The notes below the pieces were generated by a model. That model was not told the DNA's origin and made no database searches. It saw only the letters and a list, made by a program, of their open reading frames with translations. DNA of 64,000 bases from Luteimonas arsenica (GTDB lineage: Bacteria; Pseudomonadota; Gammaproteobacteria; Xanthomonadales; Xanthomonadaceae), in assembly GCF_004352825.1 (NCBI RefSeq), contig NZ_SJRW01000001.1:868001-932000 (forward strand). Direction: 5' to 3'. Shown in pieces: positions 19,855 to 27,248 of the stretch; positions within the stretch are counted from its first letter, which is position 1, and each line of letters opens with the position of its first letter. The translations under genes were made by a program, and so were the position numbers.

Positions 19855-20433
19855 TTAACCGTTGCCGTCTTCGATGCCGGCCGACGGGGTGGCTTCGGCC
19901 AGCGGCAGCCGCATGCGCGTGAAGCCCGGGTCGGCGCCCTCGACCTGGGCGAAGCCCATCGACAGCGCCAGCTCCACCAGCGGGCCGTTGTCCTCGGGCA
20001 CGTCGCCCTGCAGGGCGTCCAGGCGCTTGCCGCGGGCCCAGCGCGCCAGCCGGCGGATCAGGTGGCGGCCCAGGCCCATGCCGGCGACGTTGCGGCCGAC
20101 GAGGATGCTGAAGGCCGCCTCGCGGCTGCCCGGAACCACGGCGGCCCGGGCCAGGCCCAGGATCATGGCCTCGCCCGGCGCGAGCTGCTGCTCGGTCACC
20201 ACCAGAGTGAACTCGTTGCGGACATCGGGCTGGGCCAGCCGGCGCGAGAGGTCCACGCCCATCGCGTCGAGGCCACCGAGCAGGTGGCTGCGGACATCGT
20301 CGGGCTCCAGCAGGTCGAAGCTGGCGCGCAGCACCGGCGCATCCTCGGGGCGGATGGGACGGATCAGGACGTCGTGGCCGTTGCGGAGGTGGATTTCCTC
20401 ATGCCACGGGGGAAGGCGGTTTCTGGCGACCAT
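19855..20433 (-). CDS. GNAT-family N-acetyltransferase
   Basis: A 192-residue protein with a GNAT fold: RPIRPEDAPVLRASFDLLEPDDVRSHLL near the start and motif A VGRNVAGMGLGRHLIRRLARWA around residues 115-135. The opening resembles the acetyltransferase domain found in Pat-type protein acetyltransferases, but no NDP-forming acyl-CoA synthetase domain is attached. The start at 20433 is chosen because upstream codons are not conserved in character. It lies between rlmJ and mfd on the same strand. Its substrate is unknown. Confidence 0.85.
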   Translation of the reverse strand: MVARNRLPPWHEEIHLRNGHDVLIRPIRPEDAPVLRASFDLLEPDDVRSHLLGGLDAMGVDLSRRLAQPDVRNEFTLVVTEQQLAPGEAMILGLARAAVVPGSREAAFSILVGRNVAGMGLGRHLIRRLARWARGKRLDALQGDVPEDNGPLVELALSMGFAQVEGADPGFTRMRLPLAEATPSAGIEDGNG

Positions 20434-20492
20434 GGGCCGGATGCTGGCACGGTCGAGGTGAAGCCTGCCTCTACACGCCGCCCGCGCCCGGC

Positions 20493-21350
20493 TCAGGGTG
20501 GGCTGCGCAGCCAATGCAGGCGCGCTCCGGCGCCGCGTTCGCCCAACGCGCCGGCCAGCGCGGTGAGCGCGGGCTGCAGGACCGCATCCAGCTGCCAGGG
20601 CGGGTTGACCACAAGCAGGCCGCTGCCGTTCATGCGCAGCGGGGAGTCGTCAGGGCGAACCATCAGTTCGGCCAGCAGCGCCGACTTCGCCGGCAGGTCG
20701 GCGGCACGGCGCTGGAAGGGCCCCAGCGAACGCCGCAGCTTGATCGGGTACCAGAGCGCGAACACGCCCTGCGGGAAGCGGCGCAGGCCGTCGCGGATCG
20801 CCGCCAGGGCATCGTCGAACTCCGCCAGCTGGGTTTCGTAGGGCGGGTCGATCAGCACCAGGCCGCGGCCGACGCGGGCCTCGCCGTCGCGCGGCGGCAG
20901 CAGGGCGCGCATGGCGGCGTAGCCGTCGCCGGCCTGCACGCGCAGGCGGCGTTCCCCGCTGAAGGTCGCTTGCAGCGCCTTGGCCTCCTCCGGCTGCACC
21001 TCGCAGCAGGCGATGCGGTCGATGTCGCGCAGCGCGTGCGCCAGCAGCCAGGGCGAGCCGGGGTAGGCGTCGGCGCCGTGCTGCTTCCGGCAGGCGGCGA
21101 CGGCCTCCAGGTAACGCCGCAGCAGCGGCTCGCGCGGGGACTCGGCGATCAGCCGCGCGATGCCGTCGTCGGCCTCGCCGGTGCGCTGTGCGCTGGCGCC
21201 GGACAGGTGGTACAGGCCGCGCCCGGCGTGGGTGTCGAGCGCGAACAGCGGCGCGGGCTTGGCCACCAGCGCATCGCACAGCGCGAGCAGGACGACGTGC
21301 TTGAGGACGTCGGCGTGGTTGCCGGCGTGGAAGGCATGGCGGTAGTTCAT
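20493..21350 (-). CDS. rlmJ: 23S rRNA (adenine(2030)-N6)-methyltransferase RlmJ
   Basis: A 285-residue SAM-dependent methyltransferase. The N-terminus MNYRHAFHAGNHADVLKHVVL and the catalytic LIDPPYE (DPPY motif of N6-adenine methyltransferases) identify RlmJ (YhiR), which modifies A2030 of 23S rRNA. Length is normal. It is divergent from creB; a TATCCT -10-like box ends 6 nt before its ATG. No Shine-Dalgarno sequence is visible. It heads a leftward run with the GNAT gene and mfd. Confidence 0.97.
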   Translation of the reverse strand: MNYRHAFHAGNHADVLKHVVLLALCDALVAKPAPLFALDTHAGRGLYHLSGASAQRTGEADDGIARLIAESPREPLLRRYLEAVAACRKQHGADAYPGSPWLLAHALRDIDRIACCEVQPEEAKALQATFSGERRLRVQAGDGYAAMRALLPPRDGEARVGRGLVLIDPPYETQLAEFDDALAAIRDGLRRFPQGVFALWYPIKLRRSLGPFQRRAADLPAKSALLAELMVRPDDSPLRMNGSGLLVVNPPWQLDAVLQPALTALAGALGERGAGARLHWLRSPP

Positions 21351-21356
21351 CGCTGC

Positions 21357-21362
21357 AGGATA
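21357..21362 (-). promoter_or_regulatory. rlmJ: -10-like element of rlmJ, leaderless spacing
   Basis: TATCCT on the minus strand ends 6 nt before the rlmJ ATG. The creB -10-like box lies only 25 bp away on the other strand. Confidence 0.4.
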
Positions 21363-21387
21363 CCGGCCCGCCGCCGCGCGCGGCGGC

Positions 21388-21393
21388 TATGCT
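21388..21393 (+). promoter_or_regulatory. creB: -10-like element of creB, leaderless spacing
   Basis: TATGCT ends 7 nt before the creB ATG at 21401, with no Shine-Dalgarno sequence between. Confidence 0.4.
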
Positions 21394-21400
21394 GCGCGCC

Positions 21401-22102
21401 ATGACCGATCCCGCCACGCCCGCGCCATCCACCGTGCTCCTGGTCGAGGACGACCCGGCGATCGCCCAGGCGGTGTTGTACGCGCTGCGAGCCGAGGGCT
21501 TCGCGGTCGAGCACCGGATGCTGGGCGGCGACGTGGCAGCGCGGGTACGCGCCGGCGGCGTCGACCTGGTGCTGCTCGACGTCGGCCTGCCCGACATCGG
21601 CGGCTTCGAGGTCTGCCGCCAGCTGCGCGGCTTCAGCGCGCTGCCGGTGGTGTTCCTGACCGCGCGCGGCGACGAGTTCGACCGCGTGCTGGGCCTGGAG
21701 CTGGGCGCCGACGACTACATCGCCAAGCCGTTCTCGCCGCGCGAGCTGGTCGCGCGGGTGCGCGCGCGGCTGCGCCGGCATCCGGCGGCCGAGGCCGCGG
21801 GGCCGCGCCGGCAGGGGCGCTTCGAGCACGACGCCGACGCGCGCAGGCTCCGCTTCGATGGCCGCCTGCTCGACCTCACCCGCCACGAGTACGCCCTGCT
21901 GGCCGAACTGCTGCGCCGCCCGGGCGCCATCCTCGGCCGCGCGCAGCTGCTCGACCGCGCCTGGGCCGATGCCCCGGAAAGCGGCGAGCGCACCGTCGAC
22001 ACCCACGTGAAGACGCTGCGCGCCAAGCTGCGCCAGGTCGATCCCGGAGCCGACCCGATCCGCACCCACCGCGGCATCGGCTATTCGCTGGACGTGGACT
22101 GA
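21401..22102 (+). CDS. creB: Response regulator CreB
   Basis: A 233-residue OmpR/PhoB-family regulator. The receiver domain holds the acidic pair D17/D18 and the phosphoacceptor D60 (VLLDVGLPD); the winged-helix domain ends with TVDTHVKTLRAKLR and HRGIGYSLDVD. The assignment as CreB rests on the downstream creC and creD. CreBC regulates metabolic genes and, in several gammaproteobacteria, creD and beta-lactam responses. The start at 21401 follows the -10-like box; four earlier codons are in frame. A 4-nt gap leads to creC. Confidence 0.92.
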   Translation: MTDPATPAPSTVLLVEDDPAIAQAVLYALRAEGFAVEHRMLGGDVAARVRAGGVDLVLLDVGLPDIGGFEVCRQLRGFSALPVVFLTARGDEFDRVLGLELGADDYIAKPFSPRELVARVRARLRRHPAAEAAGPRRQGRFEHDADARRLRFDGRLLDLTRHEYALLAELLRRPGAILGRAQLLDRAWADAPESGERTVDTHVKTLRAKLRQVDPGADPIRTHRGIGYSLDVD

Positions 22103-22106
22103 GGCC

Positions 22107-23534
22107 ATGCGCATCGGGCTGCGCATCCTGCTGGGCTACTTCCTGATCGTGGCGCTGGCGGCGCTGCTGCTGGGCCAGGTCTTCCTGCGCGAGGTGAAGC
22201 CGGGCGTGCGCCAGGCGATGGAGGACACCCTGGTCGACACCGCCAACGTGCTGGCCGAGCTCGCCACCGACGACTTCCTGGCTGGACGCATGGACGACGG
22301 TGCCTTCGCCACCCGGGTGCGTGCGCTCGCCGGGCGCGACATCGGCGCCGGCATCTGGGGCTTCGAGAAGCGCGAAGCCAGCTACCGCGTCACCGTGACC
22401 GACGACCGCGGCATCGTGGTCTTCGATTCGGCCGGCCGCGACCTCGGCGCCGACTACTCGCGCTGGAACGACGTGCACCTGACCCTGCGCGGGCGCTACG
22501 GCGCGCGCTCGACCCGCACCGATCCCGACGACGACACCAGCTCGGTGATGCACGTCGCCGCGCCCATCCACGACGGCGCGCGCATCGCCGGCGTGCTCAC
22601 CGTGTCCAAGCCGAACCGGGCGATGGCGCCGTTCATCGCGCGCAGCGAGGGCGTGATCCTGCGCTGGGGGCTGGTCCTGCTGGGCGCGGCGCTGCTGGTG
22701 GGGCTGGTGGCCGCGTGGTGGCTGTCGCGCGAGCTCGGCGGGCTGCGTCGCTATGCCGATGCGGTCACCGCCGGCGAACGCGCGCTGCCGCCGGACGCCG
22801 CGGGCGAGTTCGGCGACCTCGGTCGCGCGCTGGAGACCATGCGCGAGCGTCTCGAGGATCGCCGCTACGTCGAACGCTATGTGCACACGCTTACCCATGA
22901 GCTGAAGTCGCCGCTGGCGGCGATCCGCGGTTCGGCCGAGCTGCTGGAATCACCGCTGCCCGACGCCGACCACCGGCGCTTCGCCGCCAACATCGGCGCG
23001 CAGAGCGAGCGCATGGCGGCGATGATCGACAAGCTGCTGGCGCTGGCCGCGGTCGAGCACCGGCAGCGGATCGAGAGTCCAGCGCCGGTCGATCTGACCG
23101 CGGTCGCGCGCGACGTGGCCGAGGCGGTCGCCCCGCGATTGCGCGCGGCCGGCGTGGCACTGTCGCTGGAGGCCGACGAACCGCTGCCGGCACCGGCGGG
23201 CGACGCATTCCTGCTGCGCCAGGCGCTGGAGAACCTGGTCGACAACGCGATCGCGTTCTCGCCGCGCGGCGGCACGGTGTCGGTGGCAATGCGCGCGCGC
23301 GGCGACGGCGTCGGCATCGAGGTCGCCGACGAAGGGCCAGGCGTTCCGGGTTACGCGCTCGACCAGGTGTTCGAACGCTTCTATTCGCTGCCGCGCCCCG
23401 GCGACGCCGGTCGCAGCAGCGGCATCGGCCTGACCTTCGTCGCCGAGGTCGCGCAGCTGCACGGCGGTCGCGCCTGGCTGCGCAACCGTGACGGCGGCGG
23501 CGCCCTGGCCGGGATCGAGCTGCCCGCGGCCTGA
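22107..23534 (+). CDS. creC: Sensor histidine kinase CreC
   Basis: A 475-residue inner-membrane kinase. TM1 is at about 8-27 and TM2 at about 185-205, enclosing a periplasmic sensor domain of some 155 residues. HAMP follows, then HisKA with H264 in VHTLTHELKSPLAAIRG and HATPase_c (NLVDNAIAFSPRGG, GIGLTFVAEVAQLHGG). The CreC periplasmic domain pattern RDIGAGIWGFEKREASYRVTVTD is present. It is the cognate kinase of CreB. Downstream, 584 bp of repeats separate it from creD. Confidence 0.93.
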   Translation: MRIGLRILLGYFLIVALAALLLGQVFLREVKPGVRQAMEDTLVDTANVLAELATDDFLAGRMDDGAFATRVRALAGRDIGAGIWGFEKREASYRVTVTDDRGIVVFDSAGRDLGADYSRWNDVHLTLRGRYGARSTRTDPDDDTSSVMHVAAPIHDGARIAGVLTVSKPNRAMAPFIARSEGVILRWGLVLLGAALLVGLVAAWWLSRELGGLRRYADAVTAGERALPPDAAGEFGDLGRALETMRERLEDRRYVERYVHTLTHELKSPLAAIRGSAELLESPLPDADHRRFAANIGAQSERMAAMIDKLLALAAVEHRQRIESPAPVDLTAVARDVAEAVAPRLRAAGVALSLEADEPLPAPAGDAFLLRQALENLVDNAIAFSPRGGTVSVAMRARGDGVGIEVADEGPGVPGYALDQVFERFYSLPRPGDAGRSSGIGLTFVAEVAQLHGGRAWLRNRDGGGALAGIELPAA

Positions 23535-23550
23535 CGCGCTGTTGGTGATT

Positions 23551-23608
23551 GGGGCAGCTCTGTTGTCGTGACTGGAGCAGCTCCGTTGGGTCTGGGGCGA
23601 CTCCGTTG
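23551..23608. repeat. Three imperfect 15-bp repeats (GGAGCAGCTCCGTTG-like)
   Basis: Copies at 23551-23565, 23574-23588 and 23594-23608. Each holds a small palindrome of the GGAGCnGCTCC type. They lie directly after creC. Confidence 0.65.
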
Positions 23609-23619
23609 GAGTTCGCGCT

Positions 23620-23735
23620 GCCCGTCCCGTACACAGGGGGTGTGCTCCCCCGGCCGCCTCCGCGTCCAGCTACGGAAGCCGGCCGCCGGCCATCCATGGC
23701 CGGCTGTCCGCACACCCCCTGTGCACGGGACGGGC
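23620..23735. repeat. Large inverted-repeat element 1 (116 bp)
   Basis: Outer arms 23620-23644 and 23711-23735 pair over 25 bp with one mismatch (arm GCCCGTCCCGTACACAGGG and onward). Inside lies a palindromic core GCCGGCCATCCATGGCCGGC at 23685-23704. No coding sense. Confidence 0.88.
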
Positions 23736-23761
23736 TGTGGCGTTCGTCGGCTTCGGGTCGA

Positions 23762-23810
23762 AGAGCAGAAGCCAAAAGCCAAAAGCGAAGAGCCAAGAGC
23801 CAAGAGCCGG
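23762..23810. repeat. Heptamer tandem array, seven units
   Basis: Seven near-identical heptamers of the form AGAGCCA / AAGCCAA run without a break. Translated, they give the low-complexity KSQEPRAKS type of spurious peptide. It lies between the two inverted-repeat elements. Confidence 0.85.
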
Positions 23811-23902
23811 CGTACGGGAAACGTTGTTTCTCTTCGGCTGGCGCAGAACGTTCCGCTCGCGGGGCTCTTGTCTGCCAGATCGCGAAAACAGTCGGGCCCG
23901 CC

Positions 23903-24005
23903 GTGGAGGCAGGGGGGATGCCCAGAGCCGGCCATGGATGGCCGGCGGCCGGATTTGGTAGCTGGATGCGGACTCTATCCGGCTGGGCATCCCCCCTGCC
24001 TCCAC
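23903..24005. repeat. Large inverted-repeat element 2 (103 bp)
   Basis: Outer arms 23903-23925 and 23983-24005 are perfect reverse complements over 23 bp (GTGGAGGCAGGGGGGATGCC and onward). The core GCCGGCCATGGATGGCCGGC at 23927-23946 is the exact reverse complement of the core in element 1. Confidence 0.9.
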
Positions 24006-24036
24006 GGTGGGCTGCGAGGACTCTCCCTGCCGCGAC

Positions 24037-24053
24037 TTCACATTCACCTCACC
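24037..24053 (+). promoter_or_regulatory. creD: Possible CreB-binding tag upstream of creD
   Basis: TTCAC, TTCAC and CTCACC follow each other every 6 nt. The E. coli cre tag is TTCAC-N6-TTCAC; here the spacing is shorter, so this is a weak match. Position, 66 nt before creD, is suitable. Confidence 0.25.
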
Positions 24054-24118
24054 CTCGCCCCGCGCTGCGCACACGCGGCGGCCGCAGCCTGTCCGCGGTT
24101 TTCCATGGGAGTGCGGAC

Positions 24119-25456
24119 ATGCGTTTGTGGGTGAAGATCCTGATGGTGGCGGCGATGACGATCGCGATCCTGGTGCCCTTGTCGATGGTGCGGGGCGTGA
24201 TCCAGGAGCGCCAGGAGCGGCGGGCGGAGGCGGTGGCGAACATCGCCGCCAGCTATGGCGGGCGCCAGGTGGTGGCGGGGCCGGTGCTGGTGGTGCCCTA
24301 TTCGGAAGAAGTGCGCGAGCAGTCGGCCGATGCCGCCGGCATCATGCGCACCACGGTGCGGCGGCGGACGCGGCACTGGACCTTTTTCCCCGAGACCCTG
24401 GTGGTCGACGGCGCACTGGCGCCCGACGTCCGCAAGCGCGGACTGCACGAGGTCCGGGTCTACCAGTGGCAGGGCACGGTGCAGGCGCGCTTCGACGCGC
24501 AGTTGCCCGACGATGCGCCCGAGGGCGCGGATCGCCGCATCGGAGAGCCGTGGCTGGCCTTCGGCATCGCCGACGTGCGCGGCCTGCGCGAACTGCCACG
24601 GCTGCAGATCGGCGGCCGCGTGCAGGCGCTGGCGCAGGGCATCGGCCACGAGGAGGGGCCGGGCGTGCACGCGCGCCTGAAGGCGCCGGTGGCGGGTGCG
24701 AGGCTGGCCTTCGACAGCCGGCTCGACCTCGAGCTGCGCGGCACGGAATCCTTCGCGATGATGCCGCTGGCGCGCGACAACGACCTGCGCCTGCGCTCCA
24801 GTTGGCCGCATCCGCGCTTCGAGGGCCTGTCGCCGGTGCACGACCTCGACGCGGCGGGCTTCAACGCGAACTGGAAGGTGGCTTCGCTGGCGACCGAGGC
24901 CCAGGGCCGCTACCGCCGCAAGGCCTCGCTGGCCGGCGGGGGCATGGGCTGGAGCGCCGATCCCGATGCCGCCGGCGTGACCCTGGTCGATCCCGTCAAC
25001 GCCTACCTGCAGGCCGAGCGCGCGACCAAGTACGGCCTGCTGTTCGTGCTCCTGAGCTTCGTGGCCTTCTTCATGTTCGAGCTGATACGCCAGCAGCCGA
25101 TCCACCCGATCCAGTACGGCCTGGTGGGGCTGGCGATCGCGATCTTCTTCCTGCTGCTGGTCAGCCTGGGCGAGCACATCCCGTTCGGCTTCGCCTACCT
25201 GTCGGCGGCGCTGGCCTGCATCGGTCTGATCGGCTTCTACCTGTCGGCGGTGCTCGGCGGCGTGGCGCGTGGTGCGGGCTTCGCGGCGATGCTGGCGACG
25301 CTGTACGCCGCGCTCTACGGCCTGCTGGTGTCCGAGGACAATGCCCTGGTGCTCGGTGCCGGCCTGCTGTTCGTGGTGCTCGCGGCGATCATGGTGGTCA
25401 CCCGCAGGGTCGACTGGTACCGCGTCGGCGCGGCGATGCCGGCCATGGGTCGCTGA
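24119..25456 (+). CDS. creD: Inner-membrane protein CreD
   Basis: A 445-residue protein. TM1 (about 5-22) is followed by a large periplasmic region (about 25-300) and then six closely packed membrane segments to the end (KYGLLFVLLSFVAFFMFELI onward, with IHPIQYGLVGLAI). This is the CreD architecture. CreD is the main CreBC target and supports envelope integrity and beta-lactam or colicin tolerance in other species. I chose the ATG at 24119; the long open frame before it only reads through repeats. It is separated from creC and likely has its own promoter. Confidence 0.95.
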   Translation: MRLWVKILMVAAMTIAILVPLSMVRGVIQERQERRAEAVANIAASYGGRQVVAGPVLVVPYSEEVREQSADAAGIMRTTVRRRTRHWTFFPETLVVDGALAPDVRKRGLHEVRVYQWQGTVQARFDAQLPDDAPEGADRRIGEPWLAFGIADVRGLRELPRLQIGGRVQALAQGIGHEEGPGVHARLKAPVAGARLAFDSRLDLELRGTESFAMMPLARDNDLRLRSSWPHPRFEGLSPVHDLDAAGFNANWKVASLATEAQGRYRRKASLAGGGMGWSADPDAAGVTLVDPVNAYLQAERATKYGLLFVLLSFVAFFMFELIRQQPIHPIQYGLVGLAIAIFFLLLVSLGEHIPFGFAYLSAALACIGLIGFYLSAVLGGVARGAGFAAMLATLYAALYGLLVSEDNALVLGAGLLFVVLAAIMVVTRRVDWYRVGAAMPAMGR

Positions 25457-25482
25457 GTCGTGGCCCGGTCAGTACAGGCCGC

Positions 25483-26043
25483 TCAGGACAGGCCGGGGAT
25501 ATGCGAACCCAGCCACAGCGTGCCGCCGCCGAGGATGCCGCCGATCGCGGTGGCGGCGAGCACGTCGCTGGGGTAGTGCAGGCCCAGCACCACGCGCGAC
25601 AGCGCTACCATGGCGGTGAAGGGCAGCAGCAGCCAGGCCAGCTGCGGGTAGTACGCCAGCGCCACCACGGTGAACGATACCGCGTGCAGGGTGTGGCCCG
25701 AGGGGAAGCTGAACTCGTCCAGCGGCGCGATCCAGGCGCGGATGCGCACGTCCGCGGCATAGGGCCGCGGGCGTCGCGTCCAGCGCTTGAGCGCCTTGTA
25801 CAGCAGCAGCGCGATGGCGCCTGTGGCGGCCATGTGCGCGGAGGCGCGCAGGCCGTCGAAGCCGTCGAACAGCACCATCGCCGCCATCAGCGCGTACCAG
25901 GCGACGCCGTCGCCGAGGCGGCTGGTCGCGGCGAAGATGCGCAGCACGCCGCTGCGCGCGCACCAGTCGTTGGTGCGCAGGCAGAGGAAGCGGTCGGCGG
26001 CGGCGTGGCGGCGCTCAGGCGAGGGCAGCGTGGACATCGGCAT
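25483..26043 (-). CDS. PAP2-family membrane phosphatase
   Basis: A 186-residue protein with about five membrane segments. All three PAP2 motifs are visible: KRWTRRPRP, FPSGHTLHA and SRVVLGLHYPSD. Such enzymes dephosphorylate phosphatidic acid, phosphatidylglycerophosphate or undecaprenyl pyrophosphate in the inner membrane. The start (ATG 26043, alternative 26037) lies inside the 3' end of the glycosyltransferase gene, giving a 29-nt overlap and probable coupling. With the glycosyltransferase it may act in glycolipid or membrane-lipid remodelling. Convergent with creD. Confidence 0.92.
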   Translation of the reverse strand: MPMSTLPSPERRHAAADRFLCLRTNDWCARSGVLRIFAATSRLGDGVAWYALMAAMVLFDGFDGLRASAHMAATGAIALLLYKALKRWTRRPRPYAADVRIRAWIAPLDEFSFPSGHTLHAVSFTVVALAYYPQLAWLLLPFTAMVALSRVVLGLHYPSDVLAATAIGGILGGGTLWLGSHIPGLS

Positions 26044-27169
26044 GGCTCCTGCGGTGGGCGGCGATGCCCTTGAGGATGGCGTCGAAGTCGGCGGCGACCT
26101 GCGCCGGGCGCAGCGGCAGCACCGATGCGCGGGCGTTGGCGCCCATGCCGCGGCGGGAGCGGTCTTCCAGCGACAGGCGGCAGGCGGCATCGATGAAGGC
26201 GGCCTCGTCGTGCGGCGCGATCGCGGCGCCGTGCTGGCCGTGGCGCAGGTGCTCGGCGGCGGCGCCGTAGCGGTAGGCGACGGTGGCCACGCCGCTGGCC
26301 ATGGCCTCGATGGTGACGTTGCCGAAGGTTTCCGACAGGCTCGGGAACAGGAACAGGTCGGCGCTGGCGAAGTGGCGCGCGAGCGCTTCGCCGCGCTGCA
26401 GGCCGCAGTAGACGAAATCGGGGTTGGCGTCGCGGATCGCCGCCAGCTCGGGACCTTCGCCGACCCAGACGAAGCGCGCGTCGGGACGCAGCTCCTGCAG
26501 GGCGCGGAAGGCGCGGATGGCGAGGTCGAGGTTCTTCTCCGCGGCGACGCGGCCGACGTAGGTCACCGCCAGCGCGCCCGGCGCGAGGCCCCAGCGGGCG
26601 CGCAGCGCCTCGTCGCGGTGGGCGGGGTCGAATCGCGCGGTGTCGACCGCGCGCGGCAGGTGGACGACGGCGCCGAAGCCGAGGCCTTCGAGCTCGGCCT
26701 GCAGTTCCCGCGTCGGCACCAGGGTGGCGGAGGCGGCGTTGTGGAAGCGCCGCATCCAGGCCAGGGCGACCGGCTCCATGAACGGCAGGCCGTAGTCGCG
26801 CATGTAGTGGTCGAAGCGGGTGTGGAAACCGGAGGCGACCGGGATGCCGAGTGCCTTCGCGGCGCGCATCGCCGACCAGCCCAGCGGACCTTCGGTGGCG
26901 ATGTAGACCGCGTCGGGGCGCTGCCGGCGCCAGCGGCGGCGCAGCCGCCCGGCGGCAGGCAGGCCGAAGCGCAGGCCTGCATAGAAGGGCAGGCGGATGC
27001 CGGCGGCGAGCATCTCGCCGTCATTGGGGCGTTCGCCGCGGTGCTTGCGGGGCCGTACCACGTCGACCTCGTGGCCGCGCGCGCGGAGCCCGCGTTCCAG
27101 CTCCTGCACGGTGAGCGCAACGCCGTTGACTTCCGGCGGATAGGTCTCGGTGACGATGGCGTAGCGCAT
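26015..27169 (-). CDS. GT4-family glycosyltransferase
   Basis: A 384-residue GT-B glycosyltransferase. The acceptor domain opens with ETYPPEVNGVALTVQELERGLRARGHEV, and the donor domain holds VGRVAAEKNLDLAIRAF and the E-x7-E motif in SLSETFGNVTIEAMASG. The pattern resembles the SQD2/MgtA-like group that glycosylates diacylglycerol or mannosylates lipids. The exact sugar and acceptor are unknown. GGAG precedes the ATG. It follows the OprO/P-type porin gene after 79 bp and overlaps the PAP2 gene, so a three-gene unit is likely. Confidence 0.9.
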   Translation of the reverse strand: MRYAIVTETYPPEVNGVALTVQELERGLRARGHEVDVVRPRKHRGERPNDGEMLAAGIRLPFYAGLRFGLPAAGRLRRRWRRQRPDAVYIATEGPLGWSAMRAAKALGIPVASGFHTRFDHYMRDYGLPFMEPVALAWMRRFHNAASATLVPTRELQAELEGLGFGAVVHLPRAVDTARFDPAHRDEALRARWGLAPGALAVTYVGRVAAEKNLDLAIRAFRALQELRPDARFVWVGEGPELAAIRDANPDFVYCGLQRGEALARHFASADLFLFPSLSETFGNVTIEAMASGVATVAYRYGAAAEHLRHGQHGAAIAPHDEAAFIDAACRLSLEDRSRRGMGANARASVLPLRPAQVAADFDAILKGIAAHRRSHADVHAALA

Positions 27170-27248
27170 GCAGGGCTCCGGTTTGATCGAAGCCTGACGA
27201 TGCGCGGTGTCGCGCCTGTTGCGGTTCCTTTACCGCCGTGTGACGCCG

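Noticed and set aside
23762..23810. Heptamer array as a CRISPR
   Set aside because: Units are 7 nt without spacers.
23549..24118. N-terminal 190-codon extension of creD
   Set aside because: It translates repeats and inverted-repeat arms; CreD homology starts at 24119.
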